Assembly: GCA_964580315.1 (NCBI GenBank)
Contig: CAZOKH010000064.1
Span: 1-21,255, forward strand
Direction of reading: 5' to 3'
Source of the DNA: CAZOKH01 sp964580315
GTDB taxonomy: Bacteria; Chloroflexota; Anaerolineae; Anaerolineales; Anaerolineaceae
Length of the DNA: 21,255 nt
Shown here: piece after piece, positions 1-7,880 of the stretch
Layout of the letters: the number at the start of each line of letters is the position of its first letter
Numbering within the stretch: position 1 is the first letter of the stretch
Notes under the pieces: model-generated
Seen by the model: the letters and a program-made list of their open reading frames with translations, nothing else
The model's database searches: none
Told to the model about the DNA's origin: nothing
Translations under genes and position numbers: made by a program

Positions 1-218
1 ATGAAATGAAAAATTTCATCCATTAATCCCATTGCATTGATATGACTGGCTTTGACCACTTTTTCAGGGTGGTGAACCAGGTCGCGCTGGCTATTCATTT
101 TTTGTGTAAATAGATGAACAGCATTCAGGTCTGCAAAAATGACATTACCATCAAACGAGAAGAGCGATTGATCAAAATTGTAGCGATTGCGAACTTGCTT
201 TGAAATGTGAAATTCCAT
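1..218 (-). CDS. 5' end of an unidentified protein gene (possible amylase-family protein), cut by left edge
   Basis: An open frame begins at the ATG whose A is at 218 and stays open to base 1, giving about 72 residues starting MEFHISKQVRNRYNFDQ. An AGGAG (complement of 229-233) lies 10 nt upstream, which strongly supports this start. The peptide has no signal sequence. It contains SLFSFDGNVIFADLNAVHLF and later ASHINAMGLMDEIFHF. From memory only, this resembles the N-terminal region of large alpha-amylase-family proteins of Anaerolineae; no catalytic motif is in view, so that assignment is weak. It lies 80 nt downstream of the thiolase on the same strand and may be cotranscribed with it. That it is a real gene is fairly certain; its function is not. 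Confidence 0.6.
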   Translation of the reverse strand, partial: MEFHISKQVRNRYNFDQSLFSFDGNVIFADLNAVHLFTQKMNSQRDLVHHPEKVVKASHINAMGLMDEIFHF

Positions 219-298
219 ACTGGTAACGCTCCTGAAAAGTCGTTGATGGGCATTAAGGAGTACTGATTTGCTTATTCTCCCGGCGGCCTGGTGTGAGC

Positions 299-1459
299 TT
301 AATTGCCCTGTCCCAAGATATGCGTAATTATATTGGATCCACTGCCGCCAATGTTTTGCGTCATGACAATTTTTGCGCCGTCGATCTGGTTCTCATCAGC
401 GGTTCCGCGAAGTTGTTGTACTGCCTCAACAATTTGATACATGCCGGTTGCGCCCACCGGATGGCCGCGGGCTTTGAGCCCGCCGCGGGTGGCAACAGGA
501 ATTTTGCCCTGCGGGGTTATGGCGCCGTCATTTGCCAGGCGGAGAGCCTGTCCGCGGGGAGCAAACCCGGCTGCTTCCAATGATAACGTTGCCATGATAG
601 TAAAGGCATCGTGCAGCTCAAAAATATCGATATCTTCGGGGGTCAAACCTGCCTGTCCGTAGGCAGTGCTCGACGAGAGGGCTGCTGCTTTCAACCAGGT
701 TGGTTCCATGCGGTTGTCAACTGCAATGGTATCGGTGGCGGCTGTTGAAGCCAACACCCGTATTTGAAAGTTCTTTCCGGTGTTTCGCAAATGTTCCGCG
801 GGAATCAGTATGGCGGCCGCGGCTCCATCACCCATTGGCGAGGCATCCATTACGCTGATGGGTTCAGCCACCATGGCCGCTTTTTGATAATCTTTCAATG
901 TGATGGGTTTTCGAAAACGTGCATTGGGGTTGTGAACACCATTAGCATGGGCATTGATGGAAAAAGCAGCGAAATCATCATGCTGCCAGCCAAATTCATG
1001 CATATAGCGTTGCATCACCAGGGCGTTTAATGCCACGAAGGACAATCCCTGGTCTTTTTCCCAATCCGAATCGGCGGCGGTGGCTAATTCGGTGGTGATT
1101 TCAGCGGCAGGCGAATCGGTCATCTTTTCGACGCCAAGCGCCATGGCAATATCAATTTCACCAGAGGCTACTGACAGAAAAGCACTGCGGAAGGCAGCCG
1201 CACCTGAACTGCAGGCAGCTTCCACGTGCATGGCTTCGCTGAAGCGCATTCCAATCCAATCTGCTATGTAGGCTCCCAGGTGTTGTTGGTGGTTGGCTGA
1301 ACCCGACATCATATTTCCAACATACACAGCATCAACCCGTGCGATACCCGAATCATTCATAGCGGCGAGAGCCGCTTCACCTGCCAACTCGCGCAGGGAG
1401 AGATCCCAGTGCTCATCAATTTTTGTTTGACCAATACCGATTACAGCAACCGGACGCAT
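299..1459 (-). CDS. Thiolase family protein (SCP-x / archaeal-type acetyl-CoA acetyltransferase-like)
   Basis: The 386-residue product has full thiolase length. The acyl-accepting cysteine is C83 in EAACSSGAA. Other active-site segments are ELHDAFTIM (about 281-289), GGLKARGHPVGATG (326-339, with H333) and QNIGGSGSN (368-376). The HDAF and NIGGSG forms place it in the SCP-x/archaeal branch rather than the classical PhaA/FadA branch, whose late motif carries a second cysteine. C83 is the only cysteine in the protein. Such enzymes act on acyl-CoA thioesters in the cytoplasm; the exact substrate cannot be read. The ATG at 1459 gives the expected N-terminus MRPVAVIGIGQTK. An in-frame start 33 nt further out would add residues not usual for the family. 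A GAAAGG lies upstream. The small OB-fold partner often found beside such thiolases is not visible in the window. Confidence 0.9.
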   Translation of the reverse strand: MRPVAVIGIGQTKIDEHWDLSLRELAGEAALAAMNDSGIARVDAVYVGNMMSGSANHQQHLGAYIADWIGMRFSEAMHVEAACSSGAAAFRSAFLSVASGEIDIAMALGVEKMTDSPAAEITTELATAADSDWEKDQGLSFVALNALVMQRYMHEFGWQHDDFAAFSINAHANGVHNPNARFRKPITLKDYQKAAMVAEPISVMDASPMGDGAAAAILIPAEHLRNTGKNFQIRVLASTAATDTIAVDNRMEPTWLKAAALSSSTAYGQAGLTPEDIDIFELHDAFTIMATLSLEAAGFAPRGQALRLANDGAITPQGKIPVATRGGLKARGHPVGATGMYQIVEAVQQLRGTADENQIDGAKIVMTQNIGGSGSNIITHILGQGN

Positions 1460-1498
1460 GCGTGTTTCCCTTTCATTTCTAAAAACTAACAATATTAT

Positions 1499-1527
1499 TT
1501 TATACCCGAGTTTCCAATTCTTTGGAA
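1499..1527 (-). promoter_or_regulatory. Putative promoter of the thiolase gene
   Basis: On the minus strand a TATAAA (1504-1499) lies 17 nt from TTCCAA (1527-1522), a weak -35. The -10 is about 40 nt before the thiolase ATG at 1459. The spacer and -35 coincide with the inverted repeat at 1505-1533. The call rests on sequence match alone. Confidence 0.4.
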
Positions 1528-1533
1528 GCCGGG
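1505..1533. repeat. Inverted repeat in the thiolase/CapA divergent region (operator-like)
   Basis: TTCCAA (1512-1517) and TTGGAA (1522-1527) are perfect inverted arms around a 4-nt centre. They are flanked by CCCG (1505-1508) and CGGG (1530-1533), which pair with a one-base offset. The element covers the spacer and -35 of the putative thiolase promoter and lies 41 nt upstream of the -10 proposed for the CapA genes. It could be a regulator site or a short RNA stem. Confidence 0.45.
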
Positions 1534-1573
1534 TTCCAGATTATCTGACCATTTGGGAAGTGGGCAGACAAGT

Positions 1574-1579
1574 TATAAT
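1574..1579 (+). promoter_or_regulatory. Putative -10 box for the CapA-CapA-cyclase run
   Basis: A perfect TATAAT sits 43 nt upstream of the ATG at 1623. Only a weak -35 (TTTGGG at 1552-1557, 16-nt spacer) is present. No other good -10 is obvious in the intergenic stretch on this strand. Confidence 0.45.
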
Positions 1580-1622
1580 AAGCAAGTTAATACTTTCAAA
1601 TCCCATCAAATTTTCCTTTTTT

Positions 1623-3302
1623 ATGCAAATTCATTCAAGCAGAGTCATCCCAATCGTCTTCAGCATGTTTTTATTTCTGGTTAGTTGTTTGCCATATTCC
1701 GATGGTTTAAGAACACCCGAAGAAATGGTTCAACAGACGATGACCGTTCAAACCGAATCAGCATCCGCGCCGGCGAAATCCGTCAGTGAATTTTCGCCAA
1801 TGAAAGTGTGGATAGCTCCCACTTTGCCCGAAGCGGTCAGGAATGAAATCAAAATTGCTCATCCCAACCTGGTTGTGATGAACGAGCAGGATGCTGACTT
1901 AACCATCGCAGGCAATGACCCGCCGGTTGAATTTGAACAGGCGGCTGCCATTGAATGGATTTATGCACTGGTGACGCCATTTTCTACCAATATGGATCAT
2001 ATTTCCATTTCAACGGTGCGGCAGGCGTGGCGGGGTAATGGAAGCGGGGTTTTTGAAGATAAGCCTTTGATGCTTTCAGAAGAAACACTTGAAGTGTTTG
2101 AGCGCCTCTGGGGAGAGCCTGGCAAAAATGCGGTGAGCGTTTTGCCTGCTGCTGAAATTCTTGAAACGGCATGGGCGAATCAGCCTGCCTGGGCGATTAT
2201 TCCGTTTTCTGATCTTGAGCCCAGGTGGAAGGTGATTCGCATCAACGGTAAATCTCCAATGGATGATTCCCTGGAAAAATATCCACTGGCTGCCCGGTTT
2301 GCGGTCGCTGTCCGTGAGAAAACAGTTGATTACCAGTCGCTGCAAGTAAGGGGAGTAAACATTCCGGCAACAAATCGAGATCGGGAGAAGTTAACCGTAC
2401 TGGTGATGACCGGCACCACTGCACTGGTGCGTCACACGGCTTTGCGCATGGAAGAGGAAGGAGTCACCTACCCGGCTGGCGATATCCGAGATTGGCTGAG
2501 CGAAGCAGATTTAACGCACATCAGCAACGAGGTGTCTTTCTGGTCAAAATGCCCACCGGCAAAACCGCTGCGGCTTGAAATGCGTTTTTGCAGCGATCCC
2601 CTTTACCTTGATTTATTAAAGGATGTGGGGATGGATTTTGTGGAACTTTCCGGGAATCATTTGCAAGACTGGGGCAATGAACCCTTGTTGGAAACCCTGG
2701 ATATTTATCAAGAGAACAACATACCCTATTACGGCGGTGGACGTGACCTGGAAGAGGCGCAAGCACCTTTAAAGATTGAAAACCACGGTAATAAACTGGT
2801 CTTTTTGGGTTGCAATGCTGCCGGTCCCAAAGACTATTGGGCAACTGATGAGCAACCTGGTCCAGCCCCCTGTGATCTGGATGAAATGATCGAAGAGATC
2901 ACTCAGTTGAAATCTGAGGGGTATATTCCCATTGTCACTTTTCAGCATTTCGAGGTGGAGGATTACAAACCGCATTCAGCGCAGCGAGTTGATTTCAGCC
3001 GGATGGCTGCAGAAGCGAAACCGGCCATCGTCAGTGGAAGCCAGTCGCATTCACCACAAGCCATGACGTTCATTGGTGATACCTTTGTGCATTACGGCCT
3101 GGGGAATCTTTTCTTCGACCAAATGAACGATTACAATCGGCGCGAATTTATTGATCGGCATTATTTCTATGAAGGTAAATATATAGGTACAGAATTGTTA
3201 ACTGCCATACTCGAAGATTATTCTCGGCCTCGTCCGATGCGGGATGATGAGCATTACCATTTCATGGAGGAGATATTAAAGGCGTGTGTATGGGAAGAGT
3301 AA
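1623..3302 (+). CDS. CapA-like metallophosphatase-fold lipoprotein, copy 1
   Basis: The 559-residue product begins with a lipoprotein signal: a basic MQIHSSR, a hydrophobic stretch, then the lipobox LVSC with C22. Residues about 60-245 form an extra domain (EWIYALVTPF, QAWRGNG, WAIIPFSDLEPRWKV) recalling a phosphate/PstS-type binding fold. Residues 255-510 match the CapA/PGA_cap family: VLVMTGTTALV, THISNEVS, ELSGNHLQDWG, SGSQSH and VHYGLGNLFFDQ. Canonical CapA motifs are altered: the early GD is GT and the usual GHHPH is GSQSH, so activity is uncertain. The ATG at 1623 was chosen because it yields a clean signal and matches the length of the next gene; the frame is open further upstream without signal-like sequence. 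No clear ribosome binding site is seen. Its end overlaps the start of a paralogue. Confidence 0.85.
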   Translation: MQIHSSRVIPIVFSMFLFLVSCLPYSDGLRTPEEMVQQTMTVQTESASAPAKSVSEFSPMKVWIAPTLPEAVRNEIKIAHPNLVVMNEQDADLTIAGNDPPVEFEQAAAIEWIYALVTPFSTNMDHISISTVRQAWRGNGSGVFEDKPLMLSEETLEVFERLWGEPGKNAVSVLPAAEILETAWANQPAWAIIPFSDLEPRWKVIRINGKSPMDDSLEKYPLAARFAVAVREKTVDYQSLQVRGVNIPATNRDREKLTVLVMTGTTALVRHTALRMEEEGVTYPAGDIRDWLSEADLTHISNEVSFWSKCPPAKPLRLEMRFCSDPLYLDLLKDVGMDFVELSGNHLQDWGNEPLLETLDIYQENNIPYYGGGRDLEEAQAPLKIENHGNKLVFLGCNAAGPKDYWATDEQPGPAPCDLDEMIEEITQLKSEGYIPIVTFQHFEVEDYKPHSAQRVDFSRMAAEAKPAIVSGSQSHSPQAMTFIGDTFVHYGLGNLFFDQMNDYNRREFIDRHYFYEGKYIGTELLTAILEDYSRPRPMRDDEHYHFMEEILKACVWEE

Positions 3303-4960
3303 AACCGCTGTTTCTTATTGGATTTTGGATAATCATTTTGATTTCGGCATGCTCGCCAGTTGAGGCTGCCGAATCGACGCTTGCGCCCACGGATGCTGTG
3401 TTGGCTGAATCTACAGACAGGCCAACTGAAATTGTTTCAGAACTAAAAATATTTCTTGACCCAATACTCCCGGCTGATTTCAGGGCGCCTTTTCAAATTT
3501 CTGAGCCTCTCAAATTTGCGGATCAAAAAGATGCCTCGGGAGTCATCGTATCAATTAATCCCGAAGGGGAACCGATCGCTAACTGGGTATATGCCCTGGT
3601 AGCTCCATTCCCAACGCTGGATGATGCGTTTGATCTGGATGAGGTGAAATCGGCCTGGCGAGGTGAAGGAGAGGCGTTTGCTCAATTTGGAATGCTTTGG
3701 ATGAGCGCAGAAACCCGCGCGGTTTTTGAAAAATTGTGGGGTGAGGCGGCCGAAGATGGGGTCAAGATCGTTTCTGAAGAAGATTTTGTTGATCAGTGCT
3801 GGGCTGCCGAAAAATGCTGGGGAATTGTTCCGTTTGAGCAAATTGAACCGCGATTGAAAGTGTTATATGTTGATGGGGTGTCACCTTTACAGCGCGGAGC
3901 ATTCGATCACGCCTATCCGCTGCAGGTAAACATCACGATCAATGGCGACCAGGAAGCCATGGATATGCTAGAGGCTTTATCTGCTGATAGCAAAGTGGCA
4001 TGGCTAAAAACCAATCGTGATCCTGAAAAGCTCACTGTGTTGGTTATGACCGGCGTGACAGCTTTGGTGCGCGCCACTGCAGAAAAAATGGATAAGTTGG
4101 GGGTTACCTATCCGGGGCGCGACATTAAACTGTGGCTGGTTGAGGCTGACCTTACCCATGTTTGCAATGAGGTCTCATTTGATGCAAGCTGTCCACCGGG
4201 AAATCCCAATCAGCTTTCTCTGCAGTTCTGCAGCCGTAATGAATATATCGGGTTATTGGAAGATATTGGGGTTGATATCGTGGAACTTAGCGGAAATCAC
4301 GTGATGGACTGGGGGGTGAATGCCTTACTCAACAGCCTGGATATGTATGAGGAGCGTGGGTTTAAGACGTTTGCCGGGGGAAGAGACCTGGCAAGCGCAA
4401 AACAACCGCTCTTGATTACCGATCATGGAAACCAATTGGCGTTTGTGGGCTGCAACCCTGCCGGTCCGGCTTATGCCTGGGCGACTGAACACACACCGGG
4501 GGCGCTTCCGTGTGAATACCCTGAATTCTACGAAACCATTTCACGACTCAAGGCTGAAGGTTACCAGGTTATTGTGACGCAGCAATATTTTGAATCATAC
4601 TCGCTTGAACCGAATATCTCTCAGGTGACTGATTTTCGCAAATTGTCTGATGCCGGCGCTGTGATCGTCAGCGGCAGTCAGTCTCACTTTCCACAGGCGA
4701 TGGAATTCCGCGATTCAAGCTTTATCCATTATGGCCTGGGGAATTTGTTTTTCGATCAAATGGTGTTTCCCAACCCGGGAACACGGCGAGAGTTCATTGA
4801 CCGTCATGTTTTCTACGACGGCAAGTACCTTGGGACAGAAATATTAACGGCAATGCTTGAAGATTATGCCCGTCCACGCCCGATGACTGAGGAAGAAAGG
4901 CGGCAATTACTGACGGATGCGTTTCAGGCTAGCGGTTGGATGGAAAAAGGTCAGGAATAA
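3290..4960 (+). CDS. CapA-like metallophosphatase-fold lipoprotein, copy 2
   Basis: This is a tandem paralogue of the preceding gene, similar over its whole length, with about half the residues identical by eye in the C-terminal domain. It has a lipobox LISAC, an N-terminal domain with NWVYALVAPF, SAWRGEG and WGIVPFEQIEPRLKV, and a CapA domain with VLVMTGVTALV, THVCNEVS, ELSGNHVMDWG, SGSQSH and IHYGLGNLFFDQ. It shares the non-canonical GT and GSQSH residues with copy 1, so these are ancestral to the duplication rather than decay. The start is either GTG 3284 (GGAGGAG at 3266-3272) or ATG 3290 (AAAGG at 3278-3282, 7 nt away); the ATG is preferred. Both overlap the previous stop, implying translational coupling. 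The protein should be anchored outside the cytoplasmic membrane. Confidence 0.85.
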   Translation: MGRVKPLFLIGFWIIILISACSPVEAAESTLAPTDAVLAESTDRPTEIVSELKIFLDPILPADFRAPFQISEPLKFADQKDASGVIVSINPEGEPIANWVYALVAPFPTLDDAFDLDEVKSAWRGEGEAFAQFGMLWMSAETRAVFEKLWGEAAEDGVKIVSEEDFVDQCWAAEKCWGIVPFEQIEPRLKVLYVDGVSPLQRGAFDHAYPLQVNITINGDQEAMDMLEALSADSKVAWLKTNRDPEKLTVLVMTGVTALVRATAEKMDKLGVTYPGRDIKLWLVEADLTHVCNEVSFDASCPPGNPNQLSLQFCSRNEYIGLLEDIGVDIVELSGNHVMDWGVNALLNSLDMYEERGFKTFAGGRDLASAKQPLLITDHGNQLAFVGCNPAGPAYAWATEHTPGALPCEYPEFYETISRLKAEGYQVIVTQQYFESYSLEPNISQVTDFRKLSDAGAVIVSGSQSHFPQAMEFRDSSFIHYGLGNLFFDQMVFPNPGTRREFIDRHVFYDGKYLGTEILTAMLEDYARPRPMTEEERRQLLTDAFQASGWMEKGQE

Positions 4961-5590
4961 ATGGCCATAATTGATATCAGCGTGCCGATTGTTGAAGGAA
5001 TGGCCGTGTGGGAGGGCGATCCCCCGGTGCAGATTGAGCAAATCGCCAGCATTGACGGTGATGGGGCAAATGTATCGATGATTTCATTTAGTTTGCACAC
5101 GGGCACCCACATTGATTCTCCGCTGCATTACCTGAAAGGCGGCATATCCACCGATCAGATAAACCTGGAAGATTTGATCGGTGATGTCCTGGTGGTGGAA
5201 ATTCCTGAAGAAATTGATGTGATTGATAAGGAGCAAATCCACGACCTCGTAGAGAAATGCCCTGCAAAACGATTGTTATTCAAGACGCGAAATTCAAAAA
5301 AAATTGCTGAGAACTGGCAGCAATTTTGCACCGATTTTGTTGCTCTTTCACCCGGCGCAGCCCTGCGGCTATCAACAATGGATTTGCGGCTGATTGGTAT
5401 TGATGCACCTTCCATCGCCCAGTATGGGGCTGAAAATGAGGTGCACTGTGCATTTCTAAAGAAGAACATGGTGATTCTGGAGGGGGCAGACCTTTCCCAT
5501 GTCCAACCAGGTTTATACAAGCTGGTGTGTTTACCTTTGAAAATCAAGGGAGTGGAAGGTACCCCCGTAAGAGCAGTTTTGTTGTCGTAA
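4961..5590 (+). CDS. Cyclase family protein (kynurenine formamidase-like metal hydrolase)
   Basis: The 209-residue product carries the family signature HTGTHIDSPLHY at 46-57, whose H46, H50, D52 and H56 are the expected metal ligands. A later His (ENEVHCAFL) and Glu (MVILEGADLS) complete the usual active-site set. The length is normal for the family, which includes bacterial arylformamidases (KynB) and enzymes acting on other amides or lactones, so the substrate cannot be assigned. No signal peptide is visible, so it is cytoplasmic. Its ATG directly follows the TAA of the second CapA-like gene, with AAAGG and AGGA just upstream inside that gene, so the two are almost certainly cotranscribed. 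No tryptophan-catabolism genes are nearby, which argues against a firm KynB label. Confidence 0.88.
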   Translation: MAIIDISVPIVEGMAVWEGDPPVQIEQIASIDGDGANVSMISFSLHTGTHIDSPLHYLKGGISTDQINLEDLIGDVLVVEIPEEIDVIDKEQIHDLVEKCPAKRLLFKTRNSKKIAENWQQFCTDFVALSPGAALRLSTMDLRLIGIDAPSIAQYGAENEVHCAFLKKNMVILEGADLSHVQPGLYKLVCLPLKIKGVEGTPVRAVLLS

Positions 5591-5594
5591 CCGT

Positions 5595-5631
5595 GTAACC
5601 TTTCATTCTGAATGGCATCCATAAAGGTAAC
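5595..5631 (+). repeat. Imperfect inverted repeat between cyclase and thioredoxin reductase genes
   Basis: ACCTTT (5598-5603) pairs with AAAGGT (5623-5628), extended by GT/AC after one mismatch. A smaller ATGG/CCAT pair lies inside. No T-run follows, so it is not a clear terminator; it may be a weak mRNA stem. Confidence 0.25.
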
Positions 5632-5664
5632 TAAAAGCTGTTCATTACAGGCAGGAGTAACAAG

Positions 5665-6603
5665 ATGGAAAATAATTCTTCAAACCATGTGCATGATGTC
5701 ATTATCCTTGGATCAGGCCCGGCCGGGCAAACTGCGGCTTTGTATGCCGCCCGAGCAGAACTTCGCCCGCTGGTAATTACTGGTGTTGAGGTTGGAGGGC
5801 AGTCGGCTACCACTGACCGGTTGGAAAACTTCCCGGGTTTTCCCGGCGGTGTGGGCGGGTTGGAGTTGAGCGACCTTTTTCAAAGCCAGGCCGAGAACTT
5901 TGGCGCTCAATTTGTATTTGACCATGCCGCATCGGTTGATTTTTCAAAGCGGCCTTTTAAGATAACTACCGACCAACAGGACTATTTTGCAAAAAGTGTG
6001 ATCCTTTCAACAGGCGCTTCTTATCGAAAGCTGGGCATACCGGGAGAAAAAGAATTTCATGGAAATGGGGTATCTTATTGCGCCACATGTGACGGCTGGT
6101 ATTACAAGGACAAAGAAATTGTGGTGGTGGGCGGAGGCGACAGCGCCTTGCAGGAGAGCCTGTTTCTAACTCGTTTCGCTAAAAAAGTTACCGTTGTTCA
6201 CAGGCGCGACCAACTGCGAGCCAGTGCCATTTTGCAAAACAGGGCCCGTAATCATCCGCAGATTGAATTTGTGCTTGAAAGTGAAATCGCAGAGATTGTT
6301 GGCAATGGTGAGGTGCAGGGGGTAAAAATCAAGAATAAGAAAAGCCATGAAATCATAGACTATCCAACGCAGGGCGTATTTGTTTTTATCGGGTTTACCC
6401 CCAATTCCGGTTTGTATCGTGGTCAATTGGAACTGGACGAGAAAGGGTATGTGCGCACAACTGACTGGGTTAAAACCAGTGTGGAAGGCATTTTTGCTGC
6501 CGGTGAAATTGCTGATCCGGTTTACCGGCAGGTAGTTACCTCAGCGGGCATGGGAGCGGCAGCAGCGATCCAGGCTACTCATTACCTGGAAAACTTGAAG
6601 TAG
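5665..6603 (+). CDS. trxB: Thioredoxin-disulfide reductase
   Basis: The 312-residue flavoprotein passes electrons from NADPH through FAD and a cysteine pair to thioredoxin. It shows the FAD-binding GSGPAGQTAALYAAR (17-31), the redox CATC at 139-142 (SYCATCDGWYY), the nucleotide-binding GGGDSA (156-161), HRRDQLRAS (179-187, the basic pattern typical of NADPH preference) and the C-terminal YRQVVTSAGMGA. The conserved C-terminal FAD-contacting Asp in the usual AAGD is Glu here (AAGEIAD, E281). Otherwise it looks canonical. AGGAG at 5653-5657, 7 nt before the ATG, supports the start. It follows the cyclase gene by 74 nt and may be cotranscribed with it or have its own promoter. A strong terminator follows. 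Confidence 0.95.
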   Translation: MENNSSNHVHDVIILGSGPAGQTAALYAARAELRPLVITGVEVGGQSATTDRLENFPGFPGGVGGLELSDLFQSQAENFGAQFVFDHAASVDFSKRPFKITTDQQDYFAKSVILSTGASYRKLGIPGEKEFHGNGVSYCATCDGWYYKDKEIVVVGGGDSALQESLFLTRFAKKVTVVHRRDQLRASAILQNRARNHPQIEFVLESEIAEIVGNGEVQGVKIKNKKSHEIIDYPTQGVFVFIGFTPNSGLYRGQLELDEKGYVRTTDWVKTSVEGIFAAGEIADPVYRQVVTSAGMGAAAAIQATHYLENLK

Positions 6604-6625
6604 AACCAGGGGATTAGAAAATCAA

Positions 6626-6645
6626 CGCCGGTCGAAAGACCGGCG
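6626..6645. terminator. Bidirectional Rho-independent terminator
   Basis: A perfect 8-bp GC-rich stem CGCCGGTC/GACCGGCG closes on a GAAA tetraloop. On the plus strand it is followed by a T-rich tract (CTGTTTTGTTT), ending the trxB transcript. On the minus strand it is followed by TTGATTTTCT, so it can also serve the convergent LysM gene, which stops at 6655. Confidence 0.88.
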
Positions 6646-6654
6646 CTGTTTTGT

Positions 6655-7836
6655 TTATTCTTCTCCCTCCGCTTCGGTGGGCGGTGGTGTGGGTGTGGAA
6701 GCTGGGGCTTCACCCGTGCCAGACCAGCTAAACACGCGCTGTTCGCTGCGGGTGCCAAAAGGTTCCCAGATTGGACTGCCGTCTTCGGCTGTCCCGGCCT
6801 GTCTGACCACCACTACGTCCCAGCGGATAATCTGGGGCTGGGTGGTGGTGGGGCGGAAGGCTGCCGGAACGATGAATTTTGTATCCTGAACATACTCCAC
6901 CACTTTCAGGCCTGATCCTTCCGTCAGGTTCTCAATAGTGACAGCGTACGATTCGCTTTCACGCAGGGTTCCAACAGCTGCCCATTGCAGCGTAACAGAT
7001 GTGTTGCTGGCATTGAACACTGCTCCGTTGATCGGGAGAAGCAGGTTCGCAGCCGGGTAAGGAGGAGGCAGCGTAGCTGTGGGGGTTGGGCCGGCTGTGG
7101 GCAGGCGCTTGCACAGCGGGATCATCAATATTTGTCCCTGGTACACAATATCACTGGACAGGCCGTTGTATTCTTTGATGGTATCCATGCTGACATTGAA
7201 ACTACGGGCTATACCGCTCATGGTGTCATTTTCACCGACTGTGTAGCTATATTTTTCGCAGGCAGCCTCGGTGGCTTCAGCGCCGCTGAGTGTGGAGGTG
7301 GGCTGAGGCGAGGCAGTGGGTGTGGGTTGCGGTATCAGGAGTTTCTGCCCGATATACAGGGTGCCGCAATCAGCGGGGAGATTGTTCAACTGCACAATGC
7401 TCAAAACCGACACTTTGAATATAGCCGCAATTGTGCTGCAGTATTCATTTTCTTTGACGGTATATTCAACTGGCGGAAGCGCTGTAAAGGTTGGCAGCGG
7501 CGTGAAGGTTGGTTCGATGGTCGGCGTTGCGGTAAGCGTGGGGGTCAATGTGATGGTTGGGGTCTGGGTGGGCTCGGCAACTCTGCCTGTGCTTCTTAAC
7601 AAAAGGAACACAATACCGGCGCCAATCAGAAGAATAATCACCATCAATCCCATGGCAATGGGAAGATTGAGGGTGATTTCAGGCATTTTGGCGGCACGGA
7701 TGTTTTTTGCAGGACCGGCAGCATCGACAGAAGAAAATGTTCTTCCGCAGACCTGGCAGCGCGTGGCGTTTTCGCTCAGACGCGAGCCGCAAGTCGGACA
7801 TACACGGGGTGATTGTTGTTTTGTGTCTGGACTCAT
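6655..7836 (-). CDS. Zinc-ribbon, single-pass membrane protein with two LysM domains
   Basis: The 393-residue product starts with a zinc ribbon (CPTCG at 13-17, CQVCG at 27-31). A membrane segment follows at about 58-80 (rich in I, L, V, G), then a Thr/Pro-rich linker (about 90-122). Two LysM repeats follow: 124-168 (EYTVKENEYCSTIA to KLLIPQ) and 196-241 (YSYTVGENDTMSGIA to ILMIP). A second Thr/Pro linker leads to a beta-rich region at about 262-370 and an acidic tail. LysM domains bind N-acetylglucosamine-containing polymers such as peptidoglycan. The likely topology is a cytoplasmic ribbon with LysM domains outside. Each LysM domain holds a Cys pair or nearby Cys. The function beyond wall binding is unknown. 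The ATG at 7836 has a GAGGA only about 16 nt upstream, so its translation signal is weak. Confidence 0.85.
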   Translation of the reverse strand: MSPDTKQQSPRVCPTCGSRLSENATRCQVCGRTFSSVDAAGPAKNIRAAKMPEITLNLPIAMGLMVIILLIGAGIVFLLLRSTGRVAEPTQTPTITLTPTLTATPTIEPTFTPLPTFTALPPVEYTVKENEYCSTIAAIFKVSVLSIVQLNNLPADCGTLYIGQKLLIPQPTPTASPQPTSTLSGAEATEAACEKYSYTVGENDTMSGIARSFNVSMDTIKEYNGLSSDIVYQGQILMIPLCKRLPTAGPTPTATLPPPYPAANLLLPINGAVFNASNTSVTLQWAAVGTLRESESYAVTIENLTEGSGLKVVEYVQDTKFIVPAAFRPTTTQPQIIRWDVVVVRQAGTAEDGSPIWEPFGTRSEQRVFSWSGTGEAPASTPTPPPTEAEGEE

Positions 7837-7871
7837 AATTATATGGTGTATTCCTCAATTAACAAACGAAG

Positions 7872-7880
7872 ATTATACCA
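7872..7880 (-). promoter_or_regulatory. Extended -10 promoter of the LysM gene
   Basis: On the minus strand TATGGTATAATC gives a perfect TATAAT (7877-7872) preceded by TG plus one base, the extended -10 pattern, which can work without a good -35. It is 35 nt upstream of the LysM gene ATG. No matching -35 was found 16-18 nt away. Confidence 0.6.

Noticed and set aside
1458..1622. Upstream extension of the first CapA-like gene by 55 codons
   Set aside because: The frame is open but would bury the lipoprotein signal inside the protein and would overlap the predicted promoter and inverted repeat.
5155..5622. Minus-strand 155-codon frame opposite the cyclase gene
   Set aside because: It covers the antisense of conserved cyclase motifs; the translation is low-complexity and Ser-rich with no family features.
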